Positions 53,159 through 64,000 are shown, numbered from the stretch's first letter. The stretch is DNA of 64,000 bases from Isoetes taiwanensis (GCA_021234155.1 JAJEKV010000022.1:2418728-2482727); one strand, 5' to 3'. Notes: generated by a model not told the origin, from the letters alone. Program-made: numbers and translations.

Positions 53159-55923
53159 TTATGGAGAATGACAATCGTCATCACCATAAACCTTCTCCAA
53201 TTCCTCCTTCACAAACCTGCAGAACTGCAACTGTTTTCCAGAAAGTCTTTCCAAGCATAGCTTCATAATCTTTCTATCTATCTTAGGCCAGGGCTTGTAT
53301 CTGTGTGTGTTCTTCACCAGTGACTTCATTTCTTCCTCAGTCTTGGCCTGCAGTATTTCTTCTATCTTTGGGGTGAGTACTGTTAGCACTTCATCATGGA
53401 CATCCATCTTGAATGCAGGTACCCGCAGAAATTTCCAGGGACTGCTAAGGTAAGACTTGTATAATGAATCATCAAGAAGCAAAGTCTTACCTTTGAATCT
53501 TGGGTATGACTCATATATTTTCCCAAGTGGCTTCATCATGACTGGACAGCCAGGTTTGTTAGGGTGGTGAAAACTGGTCTGCACACATTTTTCCTGTCCC
53601 CATACAAATTGAAATCTGTCCCTCAAATCTGGACATAGTACTTGCAGCACATCTTCCACATTATAGAGTTGCATTGATGACCATATACCAACACAACACT
53701 TCTATAACAAAGTCTTCAAGAAGAGCACTGCTTCTGGTCTGAATATCACTTTCTTTCTGCTAGTGTATGTCATTGTCAATCCTGCTTCCAAGCGTATGTG
53801 TTCATTTGCACCAAATGTTTTTACCAACACACCATTTAAATCCAAGACAATGAGTTTATCTTTTGCTGCCAAATCAATATTTAGTACGTTGGAACATCCG
53901 GAATACCTACACAACAGGAATTACTACATGAATAAATAGATGAAGATGAAAATGAAAAATGGGTTGAATGTGGAAACCTTTCTGTATCAACAGCAGGATT
54001 CTCTGACCTAACAGAATCAACTGGTAATCCTACAGTGAATGCAACAAAAGAAAATCAATAATATTCAATGTCTTAAGCAACACGATTTCTGGGCTTGCCC
54101 AAAGAATGCCCACCCACTTGACCCTCCGTGGTTCTGCGCAGGCAGCAATCACTTTTGAACATCGGGCTCACGAAACTTGAGGCCCCGATTACGCATTTTC
54201 TTGTAACACACTTCGATAGGTGTGGTGTCATGATTGAGCGCTTCTTCTACATCTTTTGCATAGCTACTTCTTGTTCTCTTTCTTGGAGCTGAACAACTTT
54301 CGTGCTATCCTCCGGCTTACCCCTCTTTGTTCTTACGCCCTTTCTTTTTTCGCAAATAGTCACCCAAGTTGCCCTCATCCGATGGAATTACTCCCTCAAC
54401 TTCCTTAGGTGCTTGATTAGTGTGTACAATCGGGTCTGTTGTTTTTCCACAACCGGTCTTTGTGTTTACAACCGGTGCTTTGTGTTTCTGACTTCTTCTT
54501 CTATAGCTTCTTGACTGGTGGTGGTGGTTCTCATTGTTGCATTCAAATCAGTCACAATTGACTGTACTCCTATAGGACTTTGCAGGTGTTGTGCATCTTC
54601 AAATGGCACCATTGTCCTTCTTTGAACCCCGAAGCGGTGAGACCTCAATTGCGTGACGGATTAACACATCCTTTTTGGTGTACTATTTGAAGCACCTTCA
54701 ACATGGCCAAAACCTAGCTCGTCAAATACACCCTCCGGCACCTTTCCGGGCAACCATGAATACATTGTCCTCCTCTCAACAATGAACAACAAGCTATATG
54801 ATACTCATGTTGGCAATTAGGTGCTAAACTTAACCTCGTAAGCTTTAGTGAATTCCGGACCACATGCTTAGAACATGTATAAAATGGATCTTCCACTAAC
54901 AACTTATCTCGTATAATAGTAGAGATGCTAAATGTTGCGTGAGTATCCATTTTCAGCTTCCACAAATTTTTTATGTAGAAATGCGTAAGTCTCGTTCTTC
55001 TTTCGAGAACTTTTAACTCCTCCTCAAGTTTGAGTTTACGTTTGACCCGCTCATTAACGGATGTAGGGTTCATTGCTTTTTGTACCTTGTTCCCGTGCCA
55101 AGTTTCCATCCGGACAGTCCGCTCCAAATCTTTAATTTCGCCTCCAACTCACATGTTGGATTAAGCTTGAACTCCTCCCGTTTTGTAGCCAAATCATTTG
55201 TGGCCTGTCTTAAAACCGTTTTCAGCCTCTTCCAACATCATTTTCTCTAATTCGAGGCCTTCTCATTGCCTTTCAGCTCACTTCCCTCGCCTTCAGATTC
55301 TTTGTAATAAGTAAAACTGATTTTCCAATCTCCTGTACTGCATTCTCTAAGGTTTTTATGTTTTCATCACATGCACTGATCTCATTTGATCCAGCTGCCA
55401 CCTTTGGCTTTGCCTTCATTTCAGTTTTCCTAACATGTGCTACAACATCTCCCTCTATTTTTACTTGTCTATTGTTGTGGTATCTTTGGCATTGCACAGC
55501 AAATGCAGCCCAGTTTACTTTGTGTTCCTCAGGTGCAAGTATTGATCTAGTGCAATTTTCAAACGCAAAAGCAAGGGCCAGTTGCTTTCTTACTTCTTTG
55601 TTGTGACAATTCTTGTAGATTTTTCGGCAGAGTGTTTCCAACTTCTCTTGAAGATGCTCCTTTGCACAGTGCCATTTTATCTTTCCCTTGTTCAACTTCT
55701 TTGTCCAAATAGAATCCCAATCTCGATCCGTGACATTATTTTCCAACCAAGCTTCTTCCTCATGGGGCTTCACCCCCGAATTGCACAGACCTCTGATGCT
55801 GTGAAAATCATCCGCGCTCCATGCCTCCATCGTCAACAGTGAAACACTGATCTGAGTTTTCGCGCCCAGGGGAAAAGGAGGGAGAAGGGCATGACGGGCT
55901 TCAACGTCTGCGAGTTTCAGCAC
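53159..55923 (-). pseudogene. FCP1/NIF-type HAD phosphatase gene inside the DNA element
   Basis: Minus strand, multi-exon. The 5' part (55923-55273) encodes an unknown domain (WSADDFHSIRGLCNSGVKPH, KGKIKWHCAKEHLQEKLETL) and a coiled-coil end. A second part (55127-54714) has a basic coiled coil and a RING/zinc-like C-end (CQHEYHIACCSLLRGGQCIHGC). A short exon at about 54,030-53,985 (LPVDSVRSENPAVDTER) splices to the FCP1 domain (53,914-53,159): LIVLDLNGVLVKTFG, RPEAVLFLKTLL, a TAG stop, then CVGIWSSMQLYNVEDVLQVL, FVWGQEKC, PVMMKPLGKIYESYP and TLLLDDSLYK. The DxDGT motif reads DLNG, with the second Asp as Asn, as in some plant FCP1-like proteins. Family members dephosphorylate proteins such as the RNA polymerase II tail. 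The stop and odd motif make activity doubtful. Confidence 0.65.
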
Positions 55924-55978
55924 TTAAAGTGCTTAAACGCTTCGCCAAAAGTTGTACCCCACTAGCGATTTTACACCC

Positions 55979-57904
55979 AGTGGCAGCCAAGGGCAAGTGC
56001 GCAGGGGGTAAAGGAACCCACAAGAAAGGAGAAGAGTGGTGATAAACTGAGGCATAATCTAGCTGGAAGAGCACACGCACATGATCCCAAGCCCGCAACA
56101 CTCCTGTGAGAAAAGGGGATGCATATGGGAAAGGCCGAAGACCATACAACAGTGCCCAGGGCAACTCCACATGCACAGACGGCTTTCCAAACGCCACACA
56201 ATGGCGAAGAGACTGCAACAACAGCGCCGCACCAGGAGAAGATGCTCCATCCTGCAGAATGCTCCAAACAAACTTGGAGACCAACACCTTACTATGCAGC
56301 GCTAAATCCAGAATGACCAAGCCCCCGTCCTCCCGGGGGCGGAGACACTTCCACCAAGCCACTTTAACAACCGCCCCTTCATCATCCCCGCCCCACACAA
56401 AATTTCGAACAATCTTATCCAAAGCCTGTATCTTACCCTCAGGAGCTAGCATCGCAGATGCTGTATACACATGAGTGCTACAAAGTACTGACTTGGCAAT
56501 AGTGATCCTACCTGCCATGGACAACTTGCTACCCTTCCACCAATTGAGGTGTTTCTGCAACCCTTGCAAAATCTCATTCCACACCCTCCCCATGGAAACA
56601 TCCCCTCCTAAGGGAATACCCAACAGCTTAGTACACACATTACCTGGAAGTACCTTCCAAGGGAATAGACCCAAACAAGGGGGAGGCGGAGTCAGCTGGG
56701 CCCATAATGCAGAGCACTTACCCCAATTCAGAAGAATGCCTGAGGCCAAGGAGAAAGTATCTAACAAACCCTTCACATTCTGCAAATTCCTCTCTTCTGC
56801 CACCAAGAAGAGCAAAGTTGTCATCGGCAAACTGGTTAATAATCTGCTGGCTACCATCCTGCATCCGAAGCCCATCCACCACTCCCTCCTCCACTGCAGC
56901 CAAAAACAACTGAGACAGTGCCTCCGCCACAATCGTAAACAAAAACGGCGCCAAAGGGCACCCCTGACGCACCCTGCGCCTAAGGAGAAAAGGCGGAGGG
57001 TTCACCCGCACACCACCACCGCCGCCGCGGCTGACCTATGCAGCTTCATGACTGTCTCTGTAAAGCGTGGACCACAGCCCAACGCTAACATCATGGCAGA
57101 CAAGAACTCCCAACGGACACTATCGTAAGCTTTGGCAAAGTCAAGCTTAAGATAGGCAATGCCTTGCCCTGTTCTTCTGGCCCAATAAAGGCCCTCATAA
57201 GCTGCGGCAACATTAGTCAAAATGTTCCTCCTGGGGACAAAACCTGCATCGCACCTTACTAATGGAAGAAGTCAACACCGGCTTCAACTTCTTCCGCCGG
57301 GGCTTCGCAATAATCTTATACACAGAGGACAACAAGGAGATAGGCCTCCAATCATTAATAGTAGAAGGCTGCTTAACCTTAGGAATCAAGGAAATGCATG
57401 CGGTATTCAAGATCCTATCCATTTGAGAAGACTGCAGCAACTCAAGGTACACCTGGTACACCGACTCACCAGCCCACTCCCAATAAGTCCGAAAGAACTC
57501 CACGGGGATGCCATCCAACCCGGGACATTTATCCTTGGCCATGCACATACATGCCGCTAAATCCTCTCGAGAGCTCCCGCTCCAAGCTCTCGCTACCGGT
57601 GAGAGAATAGATGGCTTAACCCCCCAAAACAAGCTCCCCATCTCCTGCTCCACAGGGGAAGAGTGCGTTGTGCAAAAAACCCTGAGAAATGGGCATGCAC
57701 ATACCTCTGCAAATCAGCGGGATCCTCCAAAGTCCGGCCATCAGGCAAAGCAAGGGACGCCATAGATGCTGCATATCGCCGTTGCCTAGCCGCTCTGAAG
57801 AACACCGACGAACTTGTGTCCCCCTCCTTCAACCAGGTAAGGGCTGCCTTCACACGTGTCCCCGTGACTTTAACCTGCTCCCGAGCAACAATACGCTGCA
57901 ACAC
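55979..57904 (-). pseudogene. L1 reverse transcriptase
   Basis: Blocks in order: KDKCPGLDGIPVEFFRTYWE (finger), INDWRPISLLSSVYKIIA, GIAYLKLDFAKAYDSVRWEF (palm A, catalytic Asp), RRRVRQGCPLAPFLF, and QIINQFADDNFALLGG (palm C; FADD in place of YADD). The thumb follows with LLGIPLGGDVSMGRVWNEIL, KLSMAGRITIAKSVLCSTHV and IVRNFVWGGDDEG. Changes of frame occur near 57,215, 57,005 and 56,930. Both catalytic Asp of the ADD motif are kept. It ends at LPLAAT, immediately followed by the inverted repeat. Confidence 0.85.
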
Positions 57905-58069
57905 TTTGCATTCTCCCTAATGCCATCGAAGGTCGCGCCCGAATCCTCTCCAACTCGATAGAGACCATGCAACTCCGCCGCCTCCTGCCGCGACACGCCA
58001 GCGCCTACCAAAGACCTTGGCAAAACGCTTCACCCTCGCCAAGGCGGTCCACCATACCGGACATACCCT

Positions 58070-58912
58070 TCAGAGATTAAAAGGTATCAAGCCACAACTC
58101 CTCGGCACCGGGCCGAAATCCGCGATCGGCCGTAAGCGGGTGTTCAACCGAACACCGGCCCTAGAGGGCCGAGAGGCAACTGCACCCTGACTAGACAAAA
58201 CCTGAGGGTAATGATCAGAAATGGAGGTAGACAGAATGTTACTCCGGCGCAAAGAGGGCACACCATCGAGTGCACATGGGGAAGCATAACACCGGTCATG
58301 CCTAGCATACGCCCGGCCCGCACCAATCTGCCTATTACAATAGGTGAAAGACAAGTCCCCAGGGACCTCAACCAAGGCCAAATCCTGCAACAAACGAGAC
58401 CACTGGTCCCTCTCAAACCCATGCACAACCTGGGTTCCAGAACTAGAGCGATCCTCTACTCGCTCTACCATATTGAAGTCCCCTAACAACAACCAAGCAA
58501 CCTGCAACCCACCAAGGGCTCGCAACTTATTCCGAACTGTGGCCCATAAAGCACCCCGCTGAGAAGGCTGATTAGGGGCATAAACATTAACAATCCCCCA
58601 CTCTTGCCCTCCCTCCAACCACTTAATGATTGCCCACCGACCAAACCTGTCTGTTGCAGAGTACGTGACCTGCACATCCATCCTCCAGGCAATAAGAGTA
58701 CCCCCACTAGTCCGCCCAGAAGAAGAAGCAATAGAGGCAAACCGCCTACCAATCATATTCATGAGCCTAGACATATCACCCCTGTGACACTTATGCTCCT
58801 GAATGCAAACAATATCAGGACGCAACTGCCGAAGTGCCAAAGAAACACGGGCCCTCTTACTACTAGAGGACCGCACCCCCCGCACATTCCAACTAAGGAT
58901 CGACCTATTCAT
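58070..58912 (-). CDS. L1 AP-type endonuclease
   Basis: A 280-residue open frame begins MNRSILSWNVRGVRSSSSKR and carries the endonuclease/exonuclease/phosphatase signature: DIVCIQEHKC (metal-binding Glu), LLLGDFNMVE (Asp-Asn), and ISDHYPQVL (Asp-His). The usual SRLDR block reads YARHDRCYAS, so the R.DR part is kept. In L1 this nuclease nicks target DNA to prime reverse transcription. The domain looks intact but is uncoupled from the reverse transcriptase by a break near 58,070. Confidence 0.85.
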   Translation of the reverse strand: MNRSILSWNVRGVRSSSSKRARVSLALRQLRPDIVCIQEHKCHRGDMSRLMNMIGRRFASIASSSGRTSGGTLIAWRMDVQVTYSATDRFGRWAIIKWLEGGQEWGIVNVYAPNQPSQRGALWATVRNKLRALGGLQVAWLLLGDFNMVERVEDRSSSGTQVVHGFERDQWSRLLQDLALVEVPGDLSFTYCNRQIGAGRAYARHDRCYASPCALDGVPSLRRSNILSTSISDHYPQVLSSQGAVASRPSRAGVRLNTRLRPIADFGPVPRSCGLIPFNL

Positions 58913-59576
58913 CCCGGAGGAGAAGTGTCCAGCCCCACATGTCTACCCACCAGGCCATCAGCCCACTCCACAGAGTCATCATCTAGAGCCAGAGGATTAA
59001 TCACAGCAATATCACCCACAGCCGCTCTATGTGAGATTCCACTTCCAACACGTGTGGGAAGTCCCCCAGGCACCTCCATAGAGTCATGGGCCGCACTAGT
59101 CTCTACCTCCACCCGGGCTGCTCCAGCCACCTCATGCTCAGCACATACCGCTACCGGGATATCCCCACCAGGATCACCAGCCCCTCCCACAGCCCTGCCC
59201 TCAGACCTAGCCACAACCAAATCATCCGAACCCTCCCCGAGCCACCACGCCCCTAGCCCCGCCATCCAATGGGGCCCGCCAGCCAAGCCCGGCGCCGCCT
59301 CGCCCCACACCACCTCTCCCAACCATGCCACCTCGTCCAACTCCACTCCATCGCACCACGGAGTCCCTCATGCATTGCCTCGAGGAGCAGAGGAATCCCC
59401 CCCGCATAAGCACCCGCAACCCCTACCACATCACAACCACCAGCAGGATCATCAACATGGTCAGATGGTAGCACAATAGATGGAAAAATCCGCCGGATCT
59501 CAGAGCCATTCAAAAGCTTCAATCGGAAGAGAAAATGCCAGGGACCACTACGCACTGGAAGAGAAGTGGGCACAGG

Positions 59577-60743
59577 CTACAAAGCAGGCAGAGCAACACA
59601 GATCTTGGCGACCTGCACAATAGAATGAGCCAAATATACACCCAGGCCATTAGCCATAGAAACCAAGAAATCAGGCACCATCAGATCAGGAGGAAGATCC
59701 TGAATCTGGAACCAACACGGGATTTTAACCGCTGACAAAGAACTGGTGGACATTGCCGGAGTATAATACTGATACAATACATAAGATTCACCAAAAGTAT
59801 CCACCCCTCGACTAACCAATTGCCGCACAGAAGACTCAGCCTCAAACATGATTATGAAGAAATTATTTGGTAGGAATTTCAGAGACTGATACCTGGGCAA
59901 ACCAATCTGCCTCAGATGTCCGGCAAGCCAAGAGCTAAACCTCCTCGTGTCCAATATGTAACCCGTGAAGTAGCCCAATACCGCAAATGAAACTAGATTC
60001 TCAATGGTCTGAACATGTCTGGTATGATCAATATCTATCCATGGAGTCTCTGGAAGAGCTGCCTGCAGGTCAACAGAGTGATGATCCTCCACAAATTTCA
60101 GAGCCTCTTGAACACGGGCCGTCCTACACTCCGGAGCCTTGCGCTTGATCCAATCTGAAGACCCCGGCCGAGTGATGCGAGCAACAATGTCATTGCTCCG
60201 CCAAGCCGGGCGCACAGGAGTTGGGGCTGCCGCCCTGGCATCTTGAGAGGTATCCAGGGGCACCCCAGGAGGCACATCAGCTACATGCACCCTAGAAGAG
60301 GGCGCATCACCAGCAAGTGATCCCTTCCCAAGCACAGGGGAAGAGGGCATCACAGATCCAGTTTCCAAAGGGGGCATGCTTGATGGGATCAAGACCGGAG
60401 TCTCCAACACACAATCTACTGGGGTCTCAGAATTATATTGAGAGGAAGAGCAATCCACATACCTCTCAACCGAAGGGGATTCCAAGAGCTCCCTCATCTC
60501 TGCCACCAATTGCATGCCACTTCCTACAGCCCCCGCCTCTTCATGCATGCCGAGACCCACGCCCTTCCCCTTTACTAGAGGATTCTTCCTCCTCGCCATC
60601 TCCCTTGGCTTCAGCCCCAAGCCATAAGGCTCAATCGATCCCCCATCAGCCTGTCTGGCAGGAGCCATGACATCCGAACCAGTCCGAAATTCAGCTGTTT
60701 GCGGCAACAAACCACATGCAAAACAGCTGATGCTATAAACCAC
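59577..60743 (-). CDS. L1 ORF1-like protein (DUF4283-type)
   Basis: A 388-residue open frame has a long Pro/Ser-rich N-terminal half, then a folded region: GYILDTRRFSSWLAGHLRQI, FLPNNFFIIMFEAESSVRQL and SAVKIPCWFQIQDLPPDLMV. The last part (W..I..LP.....) is the DUF4283-like RNA-binding block of plant L1 ORF1 proteins. Normally a zinc knuckle follows; here the frame ends first. The frame is intact but the element as a whole is not. Confidence 0.6.
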   Translation of the reverse strand: MVYSISCFACGLLPQTAEFRTGSDVMAPARQADGGSIEPYGLGLKPREMARRKNPLVKGKGVGLGMHEEAGAVGSGMQLVAEMRELLESPSVERYVDCSSSQYNSETPVDCVLETPVLIPSSMPPLETGSVMPSSPVLGKGSLAGDAPSSRVHVADVPPGVPLDTSQDARAAAPTPVRPAWRSNDIVARITRPGSSDWIKRKAPECRTARVQEALKFVEDHHSVDLQAALPETPWIDIDHTRHVQTIENLVSFAVLGYFTGYILDTRRFSSWLAGHLRQIGLPRYQSLKFLPNNFFIIMFEAESSVRQLVSRGVDTFGESYVLYQYYTPAMSTSSLSAVKIPCWFQIQDLPPDLMVPDFLVSMANGLGVYLAHSIVQVAKICVALPAL

Positions 60744-60799
60744 CGGAAAGAGCTCGGAACAAGCTTTCCAATGAGCCTAAGCACGCCAAAATCTGACAC

Positions 60800-63145
60800 C
60801 AGATAAGAGAGATATCGCCGATCAAAGTTTCGCCGTCAGAACCCCAACCGCCTAATTCGACCGCCTTCCTAATGCACTGCCATTAACTCTAGTCCATGGG
60901 ACTAATGGATCTTTCCTAATGACAATGTTATTTTTTAAAGTCCTGCCAGTGAGTCCTTTAGAGCTTCCTTTTCCTTCAAAACATCATTGTTCACATCTAT
61001 TTTGCAATCTGCATATTAAAAATGTCTAGAACGTCATTTAGTGCAATTTGGAGGTAAGCCAACCCATCTTAGATCTAGAATAGGTTTTTGGCCAAAACAA
61101 TCAGTAAAGGGTATAAATGAAGGAATTTCTTTGGATAGATCCAGTTGGACATAGGCTACTAGAGGTTTGTATGGAGCATAAACAATGAAGATGTAGGTGC
61201 CAATGGTATTGAAAGGAGCTTAAAAAGTCCTCATTCCAATAGAATGGGCTAAGGCCATAAAGGGATGTAGAAGCCACACAAAAGTTATTAAGATCAGAGA
61301 TCGAGAGCTTTGGGTTCCATTTAATGAAGGATATATGAAAGATCTCATATACCATTGTACCACTTGTGAAGAAGAAAACTAGCAGATCTTTGGTTTCCAC
61401 ATTCAACCATGATATAAGGATAGCTTAGCCAGTAAACAACATTAATAGAAAGGCCTTTTGCATGAAAAGAAGATGTAACCATAAATTAGCAATATTGACT
61501 CCTGTCTTATCAGCTTTCAAAATAACAGCAGAGTTCGAAAGATATTTCATTTTTTCAAAAACTATATGGGAATTTAGTTGAATACCATGAACAGTGGTGA
61601 GTTTTGGGGGCATTTGTGATTGTTCTTGTTGAAGGATCCCCTCCCATACAGCATCGGAGTTAACTTCATTGGCAGGTCATGGAAGGCTTTGGAATTCCAG
61701 TGGTAGGATCAATTGTAGGAGCAATACCGAGCAGGCTAGGATCTTTGGAGTAATTGTCCCAAATCGGGGTATGACCAGATAATAGATCCATAAGCCTTTT
61801 TTTTTGCAGGGAAAGGTCACTGAAATTTCCAAAATGAATGAAACCAGAGATCTTAGAAGCAATTTTCTTCAAATTAGAGAGCAGAATAGCCCGATCATCT
61901 TCTTGAAGCACCAGAAAGCAATGGAGAAAGGGCAATGCTTCTTTATATTCATCGTCATAATGATCAGGAGAAAGCAACAAGGGGAAAATTGGCAAGCAGA
62001 AACAGGGGAGAGTCGGAAAGGAAGAGAGAAAGGCAGGGCAAAAAATAGGATGTAAAAAGGAGCAGCTCTAGATTAGTTTGGACTAGAATACCTCACAAAT
62101 TGCAAGAAAGCTAGATCTAACCATTCAAATTAAGGAGAGAATACCTTCACGTAAATATGATGATCGGACCAGTTACAATGAACTCGAAAAATTCTAGTAG
62201 CCAGACAACTCTTATCACCAACAAATTCTTCCAACCACGATTCTATGATCTGGGTTTCAAAATCTTTTGCTTGGTACAAATGTGAATTCAGAAAGAAAGA
62301 GTTCTTCTGGGAATGTTTGGTGAGTTATAAGATTATCCCAGAGTTGAGAGGCAGAGCCGAAAAGGAAGCCACAGGTTAGTCTTCTACCATCTATCAAAAT
62401 TGCAAAGATTTTAGTATCCATTTGGAGCTCTTGTGATCAGGATTCATATGAACTGCTAGCCTCTACCAGGCTAGATATCAATTCTGAGGGAATTGAGATT
62501 CAGTAAAGGCTGAATTCAAAAACTCCGTCCAGATTTGGCCAAGGAAGTGTTTCGAACAGAAACTGTGGGAAAGGACAAATTTTCCAAGAAAAAACACACG
62601 TCCATTTTCGTTTTCCTTCATTTTATAATCTCTAATATCATATACGAATTTTTTCAATGGTTGGATGGTTTCGAATTTGCTATTCCCATGAAATGTTTTT
62701 AAATTCATTGCCTTAAAGGTTGTTTGAATGGATCATATATTTTTGCATATGGGCCTATATATTACATCATTTTATTTACGAGAAAATAAGAAAATAAAAA
62801 ATATCTACAAAAATATATGGCAATAAATGACATGACAATTAACTAACGGCTAATAGAACCATTAAAGTATGTATGTGCAGGAACCAAGAAACATATATTT
62901 AAAATGCGTGTTCACAAGGACTCGAACCTATGACTACGTATATGTAGGGACCAACTAATACAACGCAAAGTAAAACTAGTGTTTGCAAGGACTCAAACCA
63001 ATGACTAGAAGCTTAAAACAAAAGTCTCCAATCAAAGCACCACATGAGACCCATAGCTTAAAGAAAAATTAAATGTTACTACTATAAATACCTGATGGAA
63101 AGTCTCAAGCAGCTGAAAATTCCTCTGATAAGTGCATAACTTCCT
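60800..63145. other. AT-rich stretch with a possible decayed LINE ORF1
   Basis: On the minus strand from about 62,000 to 61,100, pieces such as HIVFEKMKYLSNSAVILKAD, MVYEIFHISFIKWNPKLSIS and NNFCVASTSLYGLSP resemble the W...L..F....G......D pattern of plant L1 ORF1. I give this low weight. No host gene is recognised. Confidence 0.25.
62880..63060 (-). repeat. SINE- or tRNA-like sequence with B-box motifs
   Basis: The minus strand has TAGTCATAGGTTCGAGTCCT and, about 75 bp away, TAGTCATTGGTTTGAGTCCT. GGTTCGAGTCC fits the tRNA B box (GGTTCGANTCC). The sequence before the second copy (GTGGTGCTTTGATTGG) could be a weak A box. It does not fold as a real tRNA gene by eye. Confidence 0.3.
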
Positions 63146-64000
63146 ACCTTTGGTACCAGGTCATAAAATTTCCTGCGGAATGTGTCCTACAACAGAGGAA
63201 GAAATTAAAGACATGGAGTACATACCTTATAGAGAATTAATTGGTGCATTATTGTATATTGCTAACACTACGAGGCCTGACATAAGCTTCAGTGTAAATT
63301 TGTTGAGCAGATACTCTAATTCTCCAGGAAGGAAGCATTGGACTGCGGCAAAGAGAATTTTGAGGTATCTTAAAGGTACTATTCAGTGTGGGATTGTCTA
63401 CTCCAATGACAACATGGAACTACAAGCATATTGTGATGCTGATTGGGCTGGCGACCTCGATACAAGAAAGTCTGTATCTGGGTATGTGCTGTTGCTTGGC
63501 AATGCGCCAATCTCCTGGAGATGTAAAAAACAAGCTTCTACAGCACAATCCACTGCAAAAGTTGAATATGCAGCAGCTTGTCTTACTGCTAAAGAAATAG
63601 TATGGTGTAGGAGATTGTTAACTGAGCTAGAAGTTACTCAGAAGAATTCTATGGTACTAAACTCAGACAGTATGAGCTGCACAACATTATCAAGAAACAC
63701 TGTTATGCACGAGAGAAGCAAACATATAGACCTGAAGATGCATTATGTAAGAGAAGTGGTGGAAAACAATATTCTACAGTTGCAGTATGTAAGTACAGAT
63801 ATGCAGCTAGCAGACTTATTAACTAAGGCTCTTCATGAAAGCAGATTTCTTGCTCTAAAGAGACAGTTAAATTGTTCAGTTCTAAATGTACAGGGGGAAG
63901 TTCTGAGCTAATATTCAACATATGATCTGAAGGGGGAATTGACAGTACAAGGTTATGGTCATATCATATGGATGCGTGAAGACCATCTATGCTACCTAGC
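63146..64000 (+). pseudogene. Copia copy 2, 3' part: RNase H and start of 3' LTR
   Basis: It matches copy 1 from about 23,236, beginning at ACCTTTGGTACCAGG. It encodes the RNase H region YCDADWAGDLDTRKSVSGY with few changes. A purine tract AGGGGGAAT precedes the LTR at 63,940, which runs off the window end. Copia sequence corresponding to copy 1 positions 22,454-23,235 is missing between this and the truncated solo LTR at 48,281. Confidence 0.9.

Larger units (their letters stand above)
48282..55978. mobile_element. DNA element with terminal inverted repeats carrying three genes
   Basis: The left end GGGTGCAAAATCGGTACTGG pairs with the reverse complement of the right end, GGGTGTAAAATCGCTAGTGG. 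Subterminal AAGTGCTTAA motifs occur at both ends (about 48,330 and 55,930), and AAGCAC/CCTAAGC motifs recur inside. Contents: a plus-strand transposase-like gene, a plus-strand acidic-protein gene and a minus-strand gene with an FCP1 phosphatase domain. The left flank is the copia solo LTR and the right flank is L1, so no target duplication is visible. Either one flank was lost or the element is a recombinant. I do not assign a superfamily. Confidence 0.65.
55979..60780 (-). mobile_element. L1-type LINE, interrupted at its 3' part
   Basis: The minus strand holds ORF1, endonuclease and reverse transcriptase in L1 order, with a GC-rich composition. The reverse-transcriptase ORF runs into the inverted-repeat element at 55,978, so the zf-RVT C-terminus, 3' UTR and poly(A) are missing. 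They are not found on the far side of that element. The 5' end near 60,780 is undefined. Confidence 0.85.

Noticed and set aside
56475-57128. 217-residue plus-strand open frame
   Set aside because: Direct antisense of the L1 reverse-transcriptase palm and thumb region.
58604-59479. 291-residue plus-strand open frame rich in Pro/Ser/Thr
   Set aside because: It is antisense to the L1 endonuclease and ORF1 end; low-complexity composition is typical of a shadow frame in GC-rich DNA.

Overview
The window looks like nuclear DNA of a land plant. Host gene remains have plant-type exon/intron structure: a Tudor-domain PDS5-like cohesin cofactor, a Ycf23/DUF561 protein, a root-cap-domain secreted protein, PPR repeats and an IMP/GMP-type 5'-nucleotidase exon. 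The repeats are plant Ty1/copia and L1 elements. A large-genome seedless plant (fern or lycophyte) is my best guess, because DUF7869 genes and LINEs with microsatellite tails crowd such genomes; I cannot prove the lineage.

Layout. 1-4 kb: sparse host sequence with one recognisable 5'-nucleotidase exon. 4.0-5.06 kb: 3' end of a LINE. 5.06-6.3 kb: unrecognised exon-like coding stretches. 6.86-12.52 kb: a divergent pair, a decayed DUF7869 gene on the minus strand and, on the plus strand, a gene with a ParB-like domain and a DNA-methyltransferase-like domain; its introns and upstream region carry a repeated palindrome. 12.5-17.0 kb: small repeats and MITE-like pieces. 17.06-24.51 kb: Tudor exons of a PDS5-like gene, split by a complete copia element (17,369-24,462) with intact LTRs and a 5-bp target duplication. 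That element contains a captured cupin (11S-globulin-like) fragment in gag and a solo LTR in reverse transcriptase. 25.07-26.59 kb: Ycf23-like exons with a frameshift and a lost 3' end. 30.0-31.55 kb: root-cap exon and broken PPR gene. 32.27-36.94 kb: an L1 element invaded by LINEs of another family. 38.9-39.4 kb: another LINE 3' end.

39.88-64.0 kb is a second, almost identical copia copy in pieces. It is interrupted first by a 5.2-kb GC-rich LINE (40.9-46.1 kb), then by a 15-kb block made of a terminal-inverted-repeat DNA element (48,282-55,978), an L1 element (55,979 to about 60,780) and short AT-rich repeats; the copia 3' part returns at 63,146. The terminal-inverted-repeat element carries a transposase-like gene, an acidic-protein gene and a minus-strand gene ending in an FCP1/HAD-phosphatase domain.

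Most mobile genes here are broken. The best candidates for undescribed biology are the ParB/methyltransferase gene paired with DUF7869 and the FCP1-phosphatase gene inside the inverted-repeat element. Exon boundaries are hand-drawn from GT/AG signals and reading frame, so they are approximate.
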